A stretch of DNA of 18,536 nt from JAENVT01 sp031424145 (GCA_031424145.1 JANPGV010000202.1:1-18536), one strand, 5' to 3'; shown: positions 1 through 7,286, counted from the stretch's first letter. Notes: generated from the sequence alone by a model not told the origin. Numbers and translations: made by a program.

Positions 1-113
1 CGCTTCGCGCGCTCGCCAACCGCCTCGTCGGCATCCTCCACGGATGCCTCCGACACGGGATCCTCTACGACGAACACACCGCCTGGGGACACCGACAACG
101 ACAAGCCGCTTGA
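1..113 (+). CDS. IS110-family transposase, C-terminal tail (5' part outside window)
   Basis: The frame opening at base 3 reads LRALANRLVGILHGCLRHG and continues ILYDEHTAWGH before a TGA at 111-113. This is the conserved C-terminal end of IS110/IS116/IS902 transposases (Transposase_20 region), DEDD-type recombinases that move circular intermediates without long terminal inverted repeats. Only 36 residues are visible, so the catalytic N-terminal domain and the upstream element end cannot be judged. The element end probably lies in the 21 bases between this stop and the convergent trmH-like stop at 135, but I cannot define it. Family assignment is from recognition of the tail and is fairly secure; whether the element is intact is unknown. 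Confidence 0.8.
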   Translation, partial: LRALANRLVGILHGCLRHGILYDEHTAWGHRQRQAA

Positions 114-134
114 CACGAACCGCCCGTGGGATGT

Positions 135-932
135 CTAGGTGCCGCCGAGCGCGTAACAAGCCACTGCGCTCGCAGCGGCAGCGTTGAGAGAGTCGATTCC
201 GCCTGCCATCGGGATCCGCACACGACACGTGCACGCCGAGAGAGCTTCCTCGGACAAACCGGCGCGTTCGGAGCCGATGACGATCGCCATGCGCTCGGTG
301 GCCGGCACTGCGCCGATGTCGACTGCGTCCGGGGATGGTGTGAGCGCGCAGACGGAGAATCCCGCGGCCACCAGCTCGTGGAGATCATCGGCCAGGCGGA
401 TGCTGCGCGCGGCCGGGAACGCGATCGCCTGCCCCATCGAGACACGAAGCGATCGCCGCGACAGCGGGTCTGCGCTGGTGTAGTCGAAGATCAGTCCGTC
501 CCATCCAAGTCCCACGGCATTGCGGACGATCGAACCAACGTTGATCGGGTTGTCGACCGACTCGACCACGACGAGACGCTTCGCTTCCAGGGCAAGCATT
601 CGTGTCGTGGTGCGTGGCGGCCTGGCGAACAGAGCGACGATCCCCTGGGGCACCCCGAGTTGCGTGACCATTGCCCGCACTCGATCGCCGCCGCCGTAGA
701 TCGGCACGCCATCAGGTATTCGCGCGGTCACAGATGGAACCTTGGCGGCGTCGACCAACACGGCAACCGGCGCACAACCCGCATGCAGAGCGCGTTCGAC
801 GACGAGATCACCTTCGGCCATGAAGATGCCGTCGCCATCGTCGCTGCGCCGTTGGCGCCGATTCGTCAGACCGCGTTCGTTGCGCCGGAAGCAGGCCAGC
901 CTTGGATCGTCTGCGTCGTCGATGAGGATCAC
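135..932 (-). CDS. SpoU/TrmH-family RNA 2'-O-ribose methyltransferase
   Basis: The 265-residue product is a SPOUT-fold enzyme transferring methyl from SAM to a ribose 2'-OH of rRNA or tRNA. All three SpoU motifs are visible: NPINVGSIVRNA at about 128-139 (motif 1, with the catalytic Arg), IVIGSERAGL at about 217-226 (motif 2) and IPMAGGIDSLN at about 240-250 (motif 3). The N-terminal 110 residues resemble the substrate-binding extension of TsnR/RlmB-type proteins. I chose the GTG at 932 because it follows the menB stop by one base; the longer open frame upstream only runs antisense-free through menB in another frame. It is probably cotranscribed with menB. The exact RNA target cannot be read from sequence. 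Confidence 0.9.
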   Translation of the reverse strand: MILIDDADDPRLACFRRNERGLTNRRQRRSDDGDGIFMAEGDLVVERALHAGCAPVAVLVDAAKVPSVTARIPDGVPIYGGGDRVRAMVTQLGVPQGIVALFARPPRTTTRMLALEAKRLVVVESVDNPINVGSIVRNAVGLGWDGLIFDYTSADPLSRRSLRVSMGQAIAFPAARSIRLADDLHELVAAGFSVCALTPSPDAVDIGAVPATERMAIVIGSERAGLSEEALSACTCRVRIPMAGGIDSLNAAAASAVACYALGGT

Positions 933-933
933 G

Positions 934-1833
934 TCAGTAGTGCCAGGGGTAGGCGCTCCAGTCGGGATCACGCTTTTCGAGGAAGGCAGACCGGCCTTCC
1001 TCGGCCTCGTCGGTGGCGTACGCCAGGCGCGTCGCCTCCCCCGCGAAGACCTGCTGACCGACGAGGCCATCGTCGATCATGTTGAACGCGAACTTCAGCA
1101 TTCGCTGCGCTGTGGGGCTCTTGGCGTTGATCTCCTTCGCCCATTGCAATGCAGTCGACTCCAACTCGGCGTGCGGCACGACAGCGTTGACCATTCCCAT
1201 CCTGTGCGCGTCGGCGGCTGAGTAGTCGCGGCCGAGGAAGAAGATCTCGCGGGCGAACTTCTGGCCGACCTGCCGCGCCAGGTAGGCGCTGCCGAACCCA
1301 CCGTCGAAACTGGCTACATCGGCGTCGGTCTGCTTGAACCTGGCGTGCTCGTCGCTGGCCAGGGTGAGGTCGCACACCACATGGAGACTGTGGCCGCCAC
1401 CCGCCGCCCAGCCGGGCACGACGCAAATGACGACCTTGGGCATGAAGCGGATCAGTCGCTGCACCTCGAGGATGTGCAGCCGTCCGGCGCGGCCCGGCTC
1501 GATCGATTCCCGTTCCTCGCCGGCGGCGTACTTGTAGCCGTCGCGCCCGCGGATCCGCTGATCGCCACCACTGCAGAACGCCCAGCCGCCGTCCTTGGGA
1601 GAGGGGCCGTTGCCAGTGAGAAGGACACAACCCACATCGGTAGACATGCGGGCATGGTCCAGCGCTGTGTACAGCTGATCGACCGTGCGCGGGCGGAACG
1701 CGTTGCGCACCTCTGGACGGTTGAAGGCGATGCGAACCGTGCCGTGCTCGACAGCCCGGTGGTAGGTGATGTCGTCGAACGTGAACCCGGGCAGCTCGCG
1801 CCACGCTGTCGCATCGAACAAGTCGGAGACCAT
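934..1833 (-). CDS. menB: 1,4-dihydroxy-2-naphthoyl-CoA synthase
   Basis: This crotonase-fold enzyme cyclises o-succinylbenzoyl-CoA to 1,4-dihydroxy-2-naphthoyl-CoA in menaquinone biosynthesis. The 299-residue product is strikingly like mycobacterial MenB: the oxyanion-hole loop AFCSGGDQRIRG, GGGHSLHVVCDLTLAS, and QTDADVASFDGGFGSAYLA. Asp170 of TDAD marks the bicarbonate-independent type II class, and Ser175 and Asp177 match the mycobacterial active-site Ser and Asp. The C-terminus DPDWSAYPWHY is typical. I prefer ATG at 1833; an in-frame ATG at 1851 would add six residues. A weak -10 (CACAAT, minus strand 1845-1840) sits six bases before the 1833 ATG, so the mRNA may be leaderless. No other men gene is in the window. 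Confidence 0.95.
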   Translation of the reverse strand: MVSDLFDATAWRELPGFTFDDITYHRAVEHGTVRIAFNRPEVRNAFRPRTVDQLYTALDHARMSTDVGCVLLTGNGPSPKDGGWAFCSGGDQRIRGRDGYKYAAGEERESIEPGRAGRLHILEVQRLIRFMPKVVICVVPGWAAGGGHSLHVVCDLTLASDEHARFKQTDADVASFDGGFGSAYLARQVGQKFAREIFFLGRDYSAADAHRMGMVNAVVPHAELESTALQWAKEINAKSPTAQRMLKFAFNMIDDGLVGQQVFAGEATRLAYATDEAEEGRSAFLEKRDPDWSAYPWHY

Positions 1834-1873
1834 GGACCCATTGTGCTGCATCGCGCGCTGCTACGTTCAGCCC
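1834..1873. promoter_or_regulatory. Compact divergent promoter region of menB and cofE
   Basis: Only 40 bases separate the chosen menB and cofE starts. On the plus strand TACGTT (1862-1867) fits a TAnnnT -10 box and lies six bases before the cofE GTG at 1874, which implies a leaderless transcript; TTGTGC at 1841-1846 is a poor -35 with only 15 bases of spacing. On the minus strand CACAAT (1845-1840) lies six bases before the menB ATG at 1833, with no clear -35. The two promoters would overlap. This is read by eye. Confidence 0.45.
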
Positions 1874-2626
1874 GTGGCCGGCTTGCAGATCTTCGGTGTG
1901 CCGGGGATTCCCGAGATCACCGAGGGCATCGATCTTGCAGACACCATTGCCGCCGCCGCAATTGCTGCGGAAGCTTTGCTCGCCGACGGCGACATCGTGG
2001 TCGTGACCTCGAAGGTCGTTTCGAAGAGCGAGGGTCGTGTCATCGAGCTCGCCGGCATCACGCCATCCCCGTTCGCGGCCGAATGGTCCGCCAAGTGGGA
2101 CAAGGATGCAGCCGTGACCGAGGTCGTGCTGCGTGAGGCCAAGCGCATCGTTCGACAAGTGGGCCCGGTGCTCATCACCGAGACACACCACGGATTCGTA
2201 TGCGCGAACAGCGGTGTCGATCAATCGTCCAGCGGTGCTCATGGCCGCGTCGTAATACTGCCGACCGATCCGGACGAATCGGCGCGACGAATCCGAGCAG
2301 GCCTTGCCCGGCATGGTGTCGACGTCGCAGTCATCATCTCCGACACCTTTGGCCGAGCCTGGCGCGAAGGCCAGACCGACGTAGCCATCGGCATCGCCGG
2401 CATGCAGCCCATCTACAGCTACATCGGCCAGTTCGATCCGCACGGCCACGAGTTCAAGGTGCAGGCCGTCTGCCTCGCGGACGAGTTGGCCGGGGCCGCG
2501 GAACTGGTCAAGGGCAACATCTCACGGATGCCCGTTGGTGTGATCCGCGGCTACCCGTGGGAGGTCGACGACACTGCGACCATCGCGCCGGTACTGCGCG
2601 ACCAGAGCCGCGATCTGTTCAGATAG
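1874..2626 (+). CDS. cofE: Coenzyme F420-0:L-glutamate ligase (CofE)
   Basis: CofE adds gamma-linked glutamate to F420-0 using GTP, forming the F420 polyglutamate tail. Visible family signatures include IFGVPGIPEI at the N-terminus, DGDIVVVTSKVVSKSEGR, ETHHGFVCANSGVDQSS, the metal-binding region IISDTFGRAWREGQTDVAIG, and VKGNISRMPVGVIRG near the C-terminus. At 250 residues it is a stand-alone ligase; mycobacterial FbiB carries an extra C-terminal nitroreductase-like domain that is absent here. I chose the GTG at 1874 because it sits just before the conserved IFGVPGIPEI and six bases after a -10-like TACGTT; an ATG at 1832 would overlap the menB start codon. The next gene starts four bases after the stop, so the pair is likely one operon. 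Confidence 0.93.
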   Translation: MAGLQIFGVPGIPEITEGIDLADTIAAAAIAAEALLADGDIVVVTSKVVSKSEGRVIELAGITPSPFAAEWSAKWDKDAAVTEVVLREAKRIVRQVGPVLITETHHGFVCANSGVDQSSSGAHGRVVILPTDPDESARRIRAGLARHGVDVAVIISDTFGRAWREGQTDVAIGIAGMQPIYSYIGQFDPHGHEFKVQAVCLADELAGAAELVKGNISRMPVGVIRGYPWEVDDTATIAPVLRDQSRDLFR

Positions 2627-2630
2627 GCAG

Positions 2631-3101
2631 ATGCCCGACCAGATCAGTGTCGAAAGAACGATTCGTGCCAAAGCCGCCGAGCTCTACGCACTCGTCAGTG
2701 ACCTGTCGCGCATGGGCGACTGGTCGCCGGAGAACACCGGAGGAAAGTGGCTCGACGGCGCGTCCGGGCCGGTGGTCGGTGCCCGCTTCAAAGGCTCGAA
2801 CCGTTCCGGGAGGTTTCGCTGGAGCACCGATGTGGTGGTCACCGTCGCCAGCCCCGGTGAGGAGTTCGGCTTCGACGTGACCCTCGGACCATTCAAGGTT
2901 GCCAACTGGCACTACCGCTTCGAACAGCCTGACGGCACCGCGGGAGCGACGACCAGGGTCGTCGAGACGTGGACCGACCATCGAGTGCCGGTCTTCGGGA
3001 CGATCGGCAGCCTGTTCATCGGGGTACGCGACCGTCCCGGAAGGAACCGGCAGAACATGGAGGCAACCCTTGCCAATCTGGCCGCCGCGGTCGAAGCGTG
3101 A
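2631..3101 (+). CDS. SRPBCC (START/Bet v1-like) family protein
   Basis: A 156-residue protein of the polyketide cyclase/dehydrase and lipid-binding superfamily. It opens with ISVERTIRAKAAELYALVSD and then DLSRMGDWSPE, the usual first strand and helix of single-domain SRPBCC proteins, followed by the typical alternating strands and a long C-terminal helix (RPGRNRQNMEATLANLAAAV). Such proteins bind a hydrophobic ligand in a helix-grip cavity; the ligand cannot be told from sequence. It follows cofE by four bases and is probably cotranscribed, which may be coincidental or may hint at an F420-linked substrate. Its TGA at 3099-3101 abuts the convergent psuG stop at 3102 with no bases between. Confidence 0.85.
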   Translation: MPDQISVERTIRAKAAELYALVSDLSRMGDWSPENTGGKWLDGASGPVVGARFKGSNRSGRFRWSTDVVVTVASPGEEFGFDVTLGPFKVANWHYRFEQPDGTAGATTRVVETWTDHRVPVFGTIGSLFIGVRDRPGRNRQNMEATLANLAAAVEA

Positions 3102-4013
3102 CTAGGTCAGCTTGGCGAACTCGACAGCGATGTCGGCGGCAACCGCCGCGTTGTGTTTGATCAGGGAGATGTTGGCGGCGAGGCTGCGGCCGCCAGACCG
3201 CTCGGCGATCCGCGACAGCAGGAACGGAGTGACCGCCTGCCCGACGATCCCATGGTCATCCAACTCCCTCAAAGCATCGACGATGACGCCGTCGATCTCC
3301 CGCGACGGGATCTCGTCCTCTACTGAAATCGGGTTGGCGATGAGGATGCCGCGTCGTAACTTCAGCTCGCCCCATGTCGCGTCGAGCACTGCTGCTGCCT
3401 CGCGAACGTCGTCGACCTGTCGTGGCGCCGGCTGGCCACTCGTGCGGCTGTAGAACGCGGGGAACTGGTCGCTGCCGACAACGACGACGGGGACGCCCAC
3501 AGTTTCGAGATACTCCAAGGTCAGCGCGATGTCGAGAATCGACTTCACACCCGCGCAGACGACGCCCACTGGAGTCACTGCCAGTTCGGTGAGATCAGCC
3601 GAGATGTCGAACGTGGTGACGGCGCCACGATGCACGCCACCCACACCGCCGGTCGCGAAGATCCGAATGCCTGCGAGCGCAGCGAGATGCATCGTCGCGG
3701 CGACGGTTGTGGCGCCCGTCGATCTCGTCGCGACGAGCCATGGGAGGTCACGCGTTGTTGCTTTGTGAACCTCGCGACGAGTCGCGAGCAACTCGATCTC
3801 GGTGCCAGTCAGACCGATCCGGCACACACCATCGATGACGGCGATCGTTGCGGGGGTGGCGCCCCGCTGGCGAACGATGACTTCGACCTCACCCGCCATC
3901 GCGATGTTCTCCGGGTACGGCATCCCGTGGCTGATGATGGTCGATTCGAGTGCCACCACCGGCTGACCATTGCGCAACGCCTGCTGCACCTCTTCGCTGA
4001 TATCGAAGGCCAC
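3102..4013 (-). CDS. psuG: Pseudouridine-5'-phosphate glycosidase (PsuG)
   Basis: PsuG reversibly splits the C-glycosidic bond of pseudouridine 5'-phosphate to uracil and ribose 5-phosphate, in pseudouridine breakdown or in C-nucleoside formation. The 303-residue length fits the family. Signatures are VALESTIISHGMPYPEN, EVHKATTRDLPW, FATGGVGGVHRG, FDISADL, VCAGVKSILD and ANPI near residue 247. The expected catalytic set is present: Glu23, Lys84, Asp140 and Lys157, in step with E. coli Glu31, Lys93, Asp149 and Lys166. The GTG start at 4013 lies two bases after the lipoprotein stop, so the two are probably one transcript. The partner kinase PsuK (PfkB family) is not adjacent and does not occur in the window. 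Confidence 0.95.
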   Translation of the reverse strand: MAFDISEEVQQALRNGQPVVALESTIISHGMPYPENIAMAGEVEVIVRQRGATPATIAVIDGVCRIGLTGTEIELLATRREVHKATTRDLPWLVATRSTGATTVAATMHLAALAGIRIFATGGVGGVHRGAVTTFDISADLTELAVTPVGVVCAGVKSILDIALTLEYLETVGVPVVVVGSDQFPAFYSRTSGQPAPRQVDDVREAAAVLDATWGELKLRRGILIANPISVEDEIPSREIDGVIVDALRELDDHGIVGQAVTPFLLSRIAERSGGRSLAANISLIKHNAAVAADIAVEFAKLT

Positions 4014-4015
4014 AG

Positions 4016-4474
4016 TCAGGTCCCAGGTGTGCTGGTCGACGTGCAGTTGGTGTCGAGGTAGCGCTGGAAGCGATCCTGCGCGGCCTGGTACGCGTCGCTG
4101 GAGAACGCCTCGTTGAGCTTGGCGAACTCCGGAGTCGAGATCATCGCGACGACGTCGTAGTTGTTGGCCTGCACGACTGCCAGCAACGCCTGCGCCGCCT
4201 CATTGAGCGCATCGACCTCGGGTTTGATCTCGGCAGGCGCCAGACCGGACAGTGCCGCGAACTTTGCGGCGAAATCATCGATGGCCGGTTGGACCTTGTC
4301 GGGTCCCGGCGCGTCTTGGGAGTCGAAGAGCTTTTGCTGGTTGTCGGAGGAAGCCTTGGCCGCACGCGCCGCGTCGCAGAAGCCAGCGCCCGAATCCTTG
4401 GCGTTGCCGCTGTCACCACAGCCGGTCAGCATCGCCAGGACCAAACCAGCCATGGCCAGCCGCGTCCGTTTCAC
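4016..4474 (-). CDS. Small predicted lipoprotein, function unknown
   Basis: A 152-residue predicted secreted lipoprotein. The N-terminus is MKRTRLAMAGLVLAMLTGC: two basic residues and a third Arg, a hydrophobic stretch, and the lipobox LTGC with Cys19 as the lipidated residue. The mature part is Ala-rich and mostly helical in character (FAAKFAALSGLAPAEIKPEV, ALNEAAQALLAVVQANNYDV), with Cys residues near both ends (FCDAAR, DTNCTST) that could form a disulfide. I chose GTG at 4474 because AGGAGG ends six bases upstream; an ATG at 4480 would sit directly against that ribosome-binding site. It precedes psuG by two bases. Similar Ala-rich lipoproteins are common in actinobacteria and have no assigned role. 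Confidence 0.8.
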   Translation of the reverse strand: MKRTRLAMAGLVLAMLTGCGDSGNAKDSGAGFCDAARAAKASSDNQQKLFDSQDAPGPDKVQPAIDDFAAKFAALSGLAPAEIKPEVDALNEAAQALLAVVQANNYDVVAMISTPEFAKLNEAFSSDAYQAAQDRFQRYLDTNCTSTSTPGT

Positions 4475-4480
4475 ACACAT

Positions 4481-4487
4481 CCTCCTC
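4481..4487 (-). promoter_or_regulatory. Ribosome-binding site fixing the lipoprotein start
   Basis: On the minus strand the sequence reads GAGGAGG followed by ATGTGT and then GTG. The six-base spacing to the GTG at 4474 is ideal, while the ATG has no spacing at all, so the site favours the GTG start. A TACGGT -10-like box lies a little upstream (minus strand 4502-4497), without a convincing -35. Confidence 0.6.
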
Positions 4488-4540
4488 GTCGGCTCCACCG
4501 TACCGTCCGATCCGGTCCGGGTGGGCCACACTGTTCGTCG

Positions 4541-5350
4541 ATGAACGTCGACGCCGATGAATCGATCCGCTTGACCAGCGATGGCGCGGTCGCGACGATC
4601 TGGCTGAACCGCCCGAGCAAGCGAAACGCCATGAACTACGAGATGTGGGCAAGCCTCGGTGAGCGGGCGGCTCGGCTGGCGACTGACAGGAGTGTGCGCG
4701 TCGTGGTGCTGCGCGGATCAGGCGAGCACTTCTGCGCCGGCGCCGACATCACCGAGCTGAACGTCGCCCGCCGCAGCGACGAGCGTTCGTTCGCCGAAGT
4801 CAACAACGCTGCCGAGGCCGTGTTGGCCGCACTTCCCAAGCCGACGATCGCTTACATCTCGGGTGATTGCATCGGTGGCGGATGTGCACTCGCCATCGAC
4901 TGCGATCTGCGGATCGCTACCACCGACGCCCGATTCGGGATCACACCGGCAAAGTTGGGCATCGTCTACCCGAGCGCCTCCTTGGAGCGCGTGACCCATC
5001 TCCTCGGTCCTGCCAGAACCAAGCGCCTGCTCTTCACGGGCGAACTGATCAGCGCAGACGAAGCTCTGCGCATCGGTCTGGTCGACGAAGTGGTCAGTGT
5101 CGCGGACGGACAGCAGCGGCTTGCTACGTTGACCGGCGTGCTCGCGGCCCGTTCTCTCTTGACCCAAGCCGCCACGAAGTCGATGGTGGGCCATGTTGCC
5201 GCGCGCGGCATGGTTCCCGGGGACGTGCAGGAGCATTGGAAGGACGTGGCTGCCGCCGCGAGTGAGAGCGCGGAGGGGATCGCTGCGTTTGTCGAAAAGC
5301 GTTTGCCGCGCTTCACGTGGTCTGGATCCGACAGCGATCAAGAAGAGTGA
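4541..5350 (+). CDS. Crotonase-fold (enoyl-CoA hydratase/isomerase family) protein lacking both canonical Glu
   Basis: The 269-residue product has the crotonase fold: the LNRPSKRNAMN substrate loop (about 22-32), the oxyanion-hole segment HFCAGADI (63-70) and GGGCALAIDCDLRIA (112-126). The two acid/base glutamates of classical hydratases are absent: the Glu144-equivalent is Ala116 and the Glu164-equivalent is Ala137, within FGITPAKLGIVYP. Ordinary hydration is therefore doubtful; decarboxylase, isomerase, hydrolase or thioester-binding roles are all possible in this superfamily. The ATG at 4541 is preceded at six bases by CACTGT, a possible leaderless -10. The TGA overlaps the GTG start of modB (GTGA at 5347-5350), so the genes are translationally coupled. 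Confidence 0.88.
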   Translation: MNVDADESIRLTSDGAVATIWLNRPSKRNAMNYEMWASLGERAARLATDRSVRVVVLRGSGEHFCAGADITELNVARRSDERSFAEVNNAAEAVLAALPKPTIAYISGDCIGGGCALAIDCDLRIATTDARFGITPAKLGIVYPSASLERVTHLLGPARTKRLLFTGELISADEALRIGLVDEVVSVADGQQRLATLTGVLAARSLLTQAATKSMVGHVAARGMVPGDVQEHWKDVAAAASESAEGIAAFVEKRLPRFTWSGSDSDQEE

Positions 5351-6162
5351 ACAGAGCAGCACGCCGCAACGAACGTGCATTGCCGTGGCCGGCCGTCGCG
5401 ATGGCGGTTCTGGCAATTGCCTTCTTCGCACTCCCGCTGGCCGGCCTGATGAGCCGGGCACCGTGGAGCGACGCTGCAAGGATCCTGCGCAGCCCCAACG
5501 TGCGCCAGGCATTGAGGCTGTCCATCGTCTGCAGTCTGTGTTCAACCGCTCTCTCGGTCGTGTTCGGTCTCCCGCTGGCGTGGCTGCTCGCTCGCCGCCG
5601 GTTCGTCGGCAGTTCGGTCGTTCGAGCGTTGTGCACCCTCTCGATGGTGCTGCCCCCCGTGGTCGGGGGCGTTGCGCTGTTGTACGCCTTGGGGCGCCGC
5701 GGGCTCGTCGGGCAGTGGCTCGATCGCTGGTTCGATATACAGCTTCCGTTCACCTCGGCCGGTGTTGTGGTAGCCCAGACGTTCGTTGCCATGCCCTTCT
5801 TCGTCGTCACGGTCGAGGCCGCGCTGCGGCAAGCCGAAGGCGGCCACGATGAGGCAGCACGGACCCTCGGCGCCAGCAGTTGGTATTCCTTCCGCCGAGT
5901 CACGCTGCCCGCAATTCGCTCCGCCCTGATCGCCGGTGCCGTGCTTGCGTGGGCCCGCGCCTTCGGTGAGTTCGGTGCGACCATCACGTTTGCCGGCAGC
6001 TTTCCTGGTACGACGCAAACCCTGCCGCTGGCGGTCTACAGCGCGCTCGATGTCGATCCCCGAGAGGCGATCGTCCTAGCGCTGTTGATGGTCGCTGTTT
6101 CCTTCGCCGTTCTCGTCGCGCTGCGCGACCGGTGGTTGGGCGGGGGAGAACGGGCAAGGTGA
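5347..6162 (+). CDS. modB: Molybdate ABC transporter permease (ModB)
   Basis: This 271-residue inner-membrane permease forms the channel of a molybdate importer. After a basic N-terminus (MNRAARRNERALPW) come several hydrophobic segments, at about 15-34, 57-82, 97-115, 138-157, 194-216 and 240-260. The EAA loop that contacts the ATPase is EAARTLGASSWYSFRRVTLP (about 169-188), followed by the ModB-typical WARAFGEFGATITFAGSFPG and QTLPLAVYSAL. Starts GTG, overlapping the crotonase stop by the GTGA arrangement, and ends in a second GTGA overlap with modC. A tungstate or sulfate permease is the alternative, but the C-terminal region favours ModB. The substrate-binding protein modA is not in the window. 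Confidence 0.9.
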   Translation: MNRAARRNERALPWPAVAMAVLAIAFFALPLAGLMSRAPWSDAARILRSPNVRQALRLSIVCSLCSTALSVVFGLPLAWLLARRRFVGSSVVRALCTLSMVLPPVVGGVALLYALGRRGLVGQWLDRWFDIQLPFTSAGVVVAQTFVAMPFFVVTVEAALRQAEGGHDEAARTLGASSWYSFRRVTLPAIRSALIAGAVLAWARAFGEFGATITFAGSFPGTTQTLPLAVYSALDVDPREAIVLALLMVAVSFAVLVALRDRWLGGGERAR

Positions 6163-7214
6163 CGCTGCGCGCCCACATCGTCGTCGCCCGCGGAACGCTG
6201 AACCTCGACGTCTGGCTCGATGCCGCTGCCGGCGAGGTCGTCGCTCTGCTCGGCCCCAACGGAGCGGGCAAGAGCACCATTCTTCGTTGCCTCGCCGGCT
6301 TGCTCGGGCTCGACCGCGGCTCGATCGAGATACTGGGCAGCATCGTCGATGACCCCTCTGCCGGCATCTTCGTGCCGGCAGAGCAGCGCTCCGCCGGTGT
6401 GATGTTCCAGCAGTACCTGCTGTTCCCTCACATGTCCGTGCTCGAGAACGTGGCCTTCGGGCTGCGAGCACGAGGTGTCGACAAGGCAACGGCGCACAAC
6501 GAAGCCCAGCACTGGTTGCGGCGGGTCGGTAGCGAGGAGGTCGAGCGATCACGCCCGAATGGGTTGTCGGGTGGTCAGGCCCAACGAGTCGCGTTGGCTC
6601 GGGCGCTTGCGTCCGAACCGAAGATGTTGCTGCTCGACGAGCCGTTGGCGGCCCTCGACGCGGCCACGAAGGTGGAGGTCCGTCGAGAGTTGCGGCGACA
6701 CCTGACCGAGTTCAGGGGTTCGGCCGTGCTCGTCACCCACGATCCGATCGACGCGTACACCTTGGCCGATCGCGTCGTCATCATCGAGCAGGGCCACGTC
6801 GTGCAGAGCGGAACCTTCACCGAGATCGCCGCCCACCCCCGATCGGCATACGTCGGTGAGCTCGTCGGCGTCAATCTGCTGACTGGCTCGGTGATGGGCG
6901 GTGTCTTCGCGGCCGATAGTGGCGGGACCCTTGTTGTCGCAGCAGACGACATCGACGGTCCTGCAATCGCGGTGATCCGTCCTCAGGCTGTGTCGCTTCA
7001 CGCCAAGAGACCTGAGGGCAGCCCGCGCAACACCTGGGTGGGCGTTGTCGTCGATGTCGACCTCCAGGCCGACCGCGCCCGTGTCCGGCTCGAGGGTCCG
7101 ATTCAGCTGACATCGGAGATCACTGCAGGATCGGCCGCGATGTTGGGGATCAAGGTCGGCCTCGAGATCTGGGCCTCGGTGAAAGCAACCGAGATCACCG
7201 TGACCCTCAACTGA
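6159..7214 (+). CDS. modC: Molybdate ABC transporter ATP-binding protein (ModC)
   Basis: The 351-residue ATPase powers molybdate import with ModB. Motifs in order: Walker A GPNGAGKST (32-40), Q-loop VMFQQYLLFPHMS (81-93), signature LSGGQAQRVALARAL (136-150), Walker B MLLLDEPLAALD (156-167) and switch His194 in VLVTHDP. A C-terminal TOBE/Mop-type region follows from about 240 (NLLTGSV, IAVIRPQAVSLH, and LQADRARVRLEG), which in this family binds molybdate or regulates transport. The GTG start overlaps the modB stop. The last two codons and the stop lie in the first copy of a 12-base tandem repeat that continues into the intergenic region. Sulfate-type CysA is less likely given the modB neighbour. 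Confidence 0.9.
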   Translation: MTLRAHIVVARGTLNLDVWLDAAAGEVVALLGPNGAGKSTILRCLAGLLGLDRGSIEILGSIVDDPSAGIFVPAEQRSAGVMFQQYLLFPHMSVLENVAFGLRARGVDKATAHNEAQHWLRRVGSEEVERSRPNGLSGGQAQRVALARALASEPKMLLLDEPLAALDAATKVEVRRELRRHLTEFRGSAVLVTHDPIDAYTLADRVVIIEQGHVVQSGTFTEIAAHPRSAYVGELVGVNLLTGSVMGGVFAADSGGTLVVAADDIDGPAIAVIRPQAVSLHAKRPEGSPRNTWVGVVVDVDLQADRARVRLEGPIQLTSEITAGSAAMLGIKVGLEIWASVKATEITVTLN

Positions 7215-7257
7215 TCAGGCAACTGATCAGGCAACTGAGCATGGCAACTGATCGGGG
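7209..7257 (+). repeat. Four-copy 12-base tandem repeat across the modC stop
   Basis: The unit AACTGATCAGGC occurs exactly at 7209-7220 and 7221-7232, then as a 13-base variant AACTGAGCATGGC (7233-7245) and AACTGATCGGGG (7246-7257). The first two units also form a perfect 7-base-pair inverted repeat, CTGATCA at 7211-7217 and TGATCAG at 7224-7230, around a 6-base loop. The repeat includes the modC stop codon. It may be slippage expansion, an operator with TGATCA half-sites, or a weak hairpin; there is no T-run to make a classical terminator. Confidence 0.75.
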
Positions 7258-7286
7258 CCAGCATGAGGTGCCCGACCAGGGTCTGC

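Noticed and set aside
933..1070. N-terminal extension of the SpoU methyltransferase to an ATG at 1070
   Set aside because: It would lie wholly inside the end of menB; its Arg/Pro-rich residues match nothing in the family, and GTG 932 sits one base after the menB stop.
126..1085. A 319-codon plus-strand frame over the SpoU methyltransferase
   Set aside because: It is antisense to a gene with all three SpoU motifs, and the product is low-complexity Arg/Asp/His-rich.
968..2449. A 493-codon minus-strand frame across menB and cofE
   Set aside because: It runs through menB in another frame and antisense to cofE; both of those have clear family motifs.
4289..4540. Upstream extension of the crotonase frame to 4289
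   Set aside because: It overlaps the lipoprotein gene antisense and is Arg/His-rich; the crotonase N-terminus fits ATG 4541.
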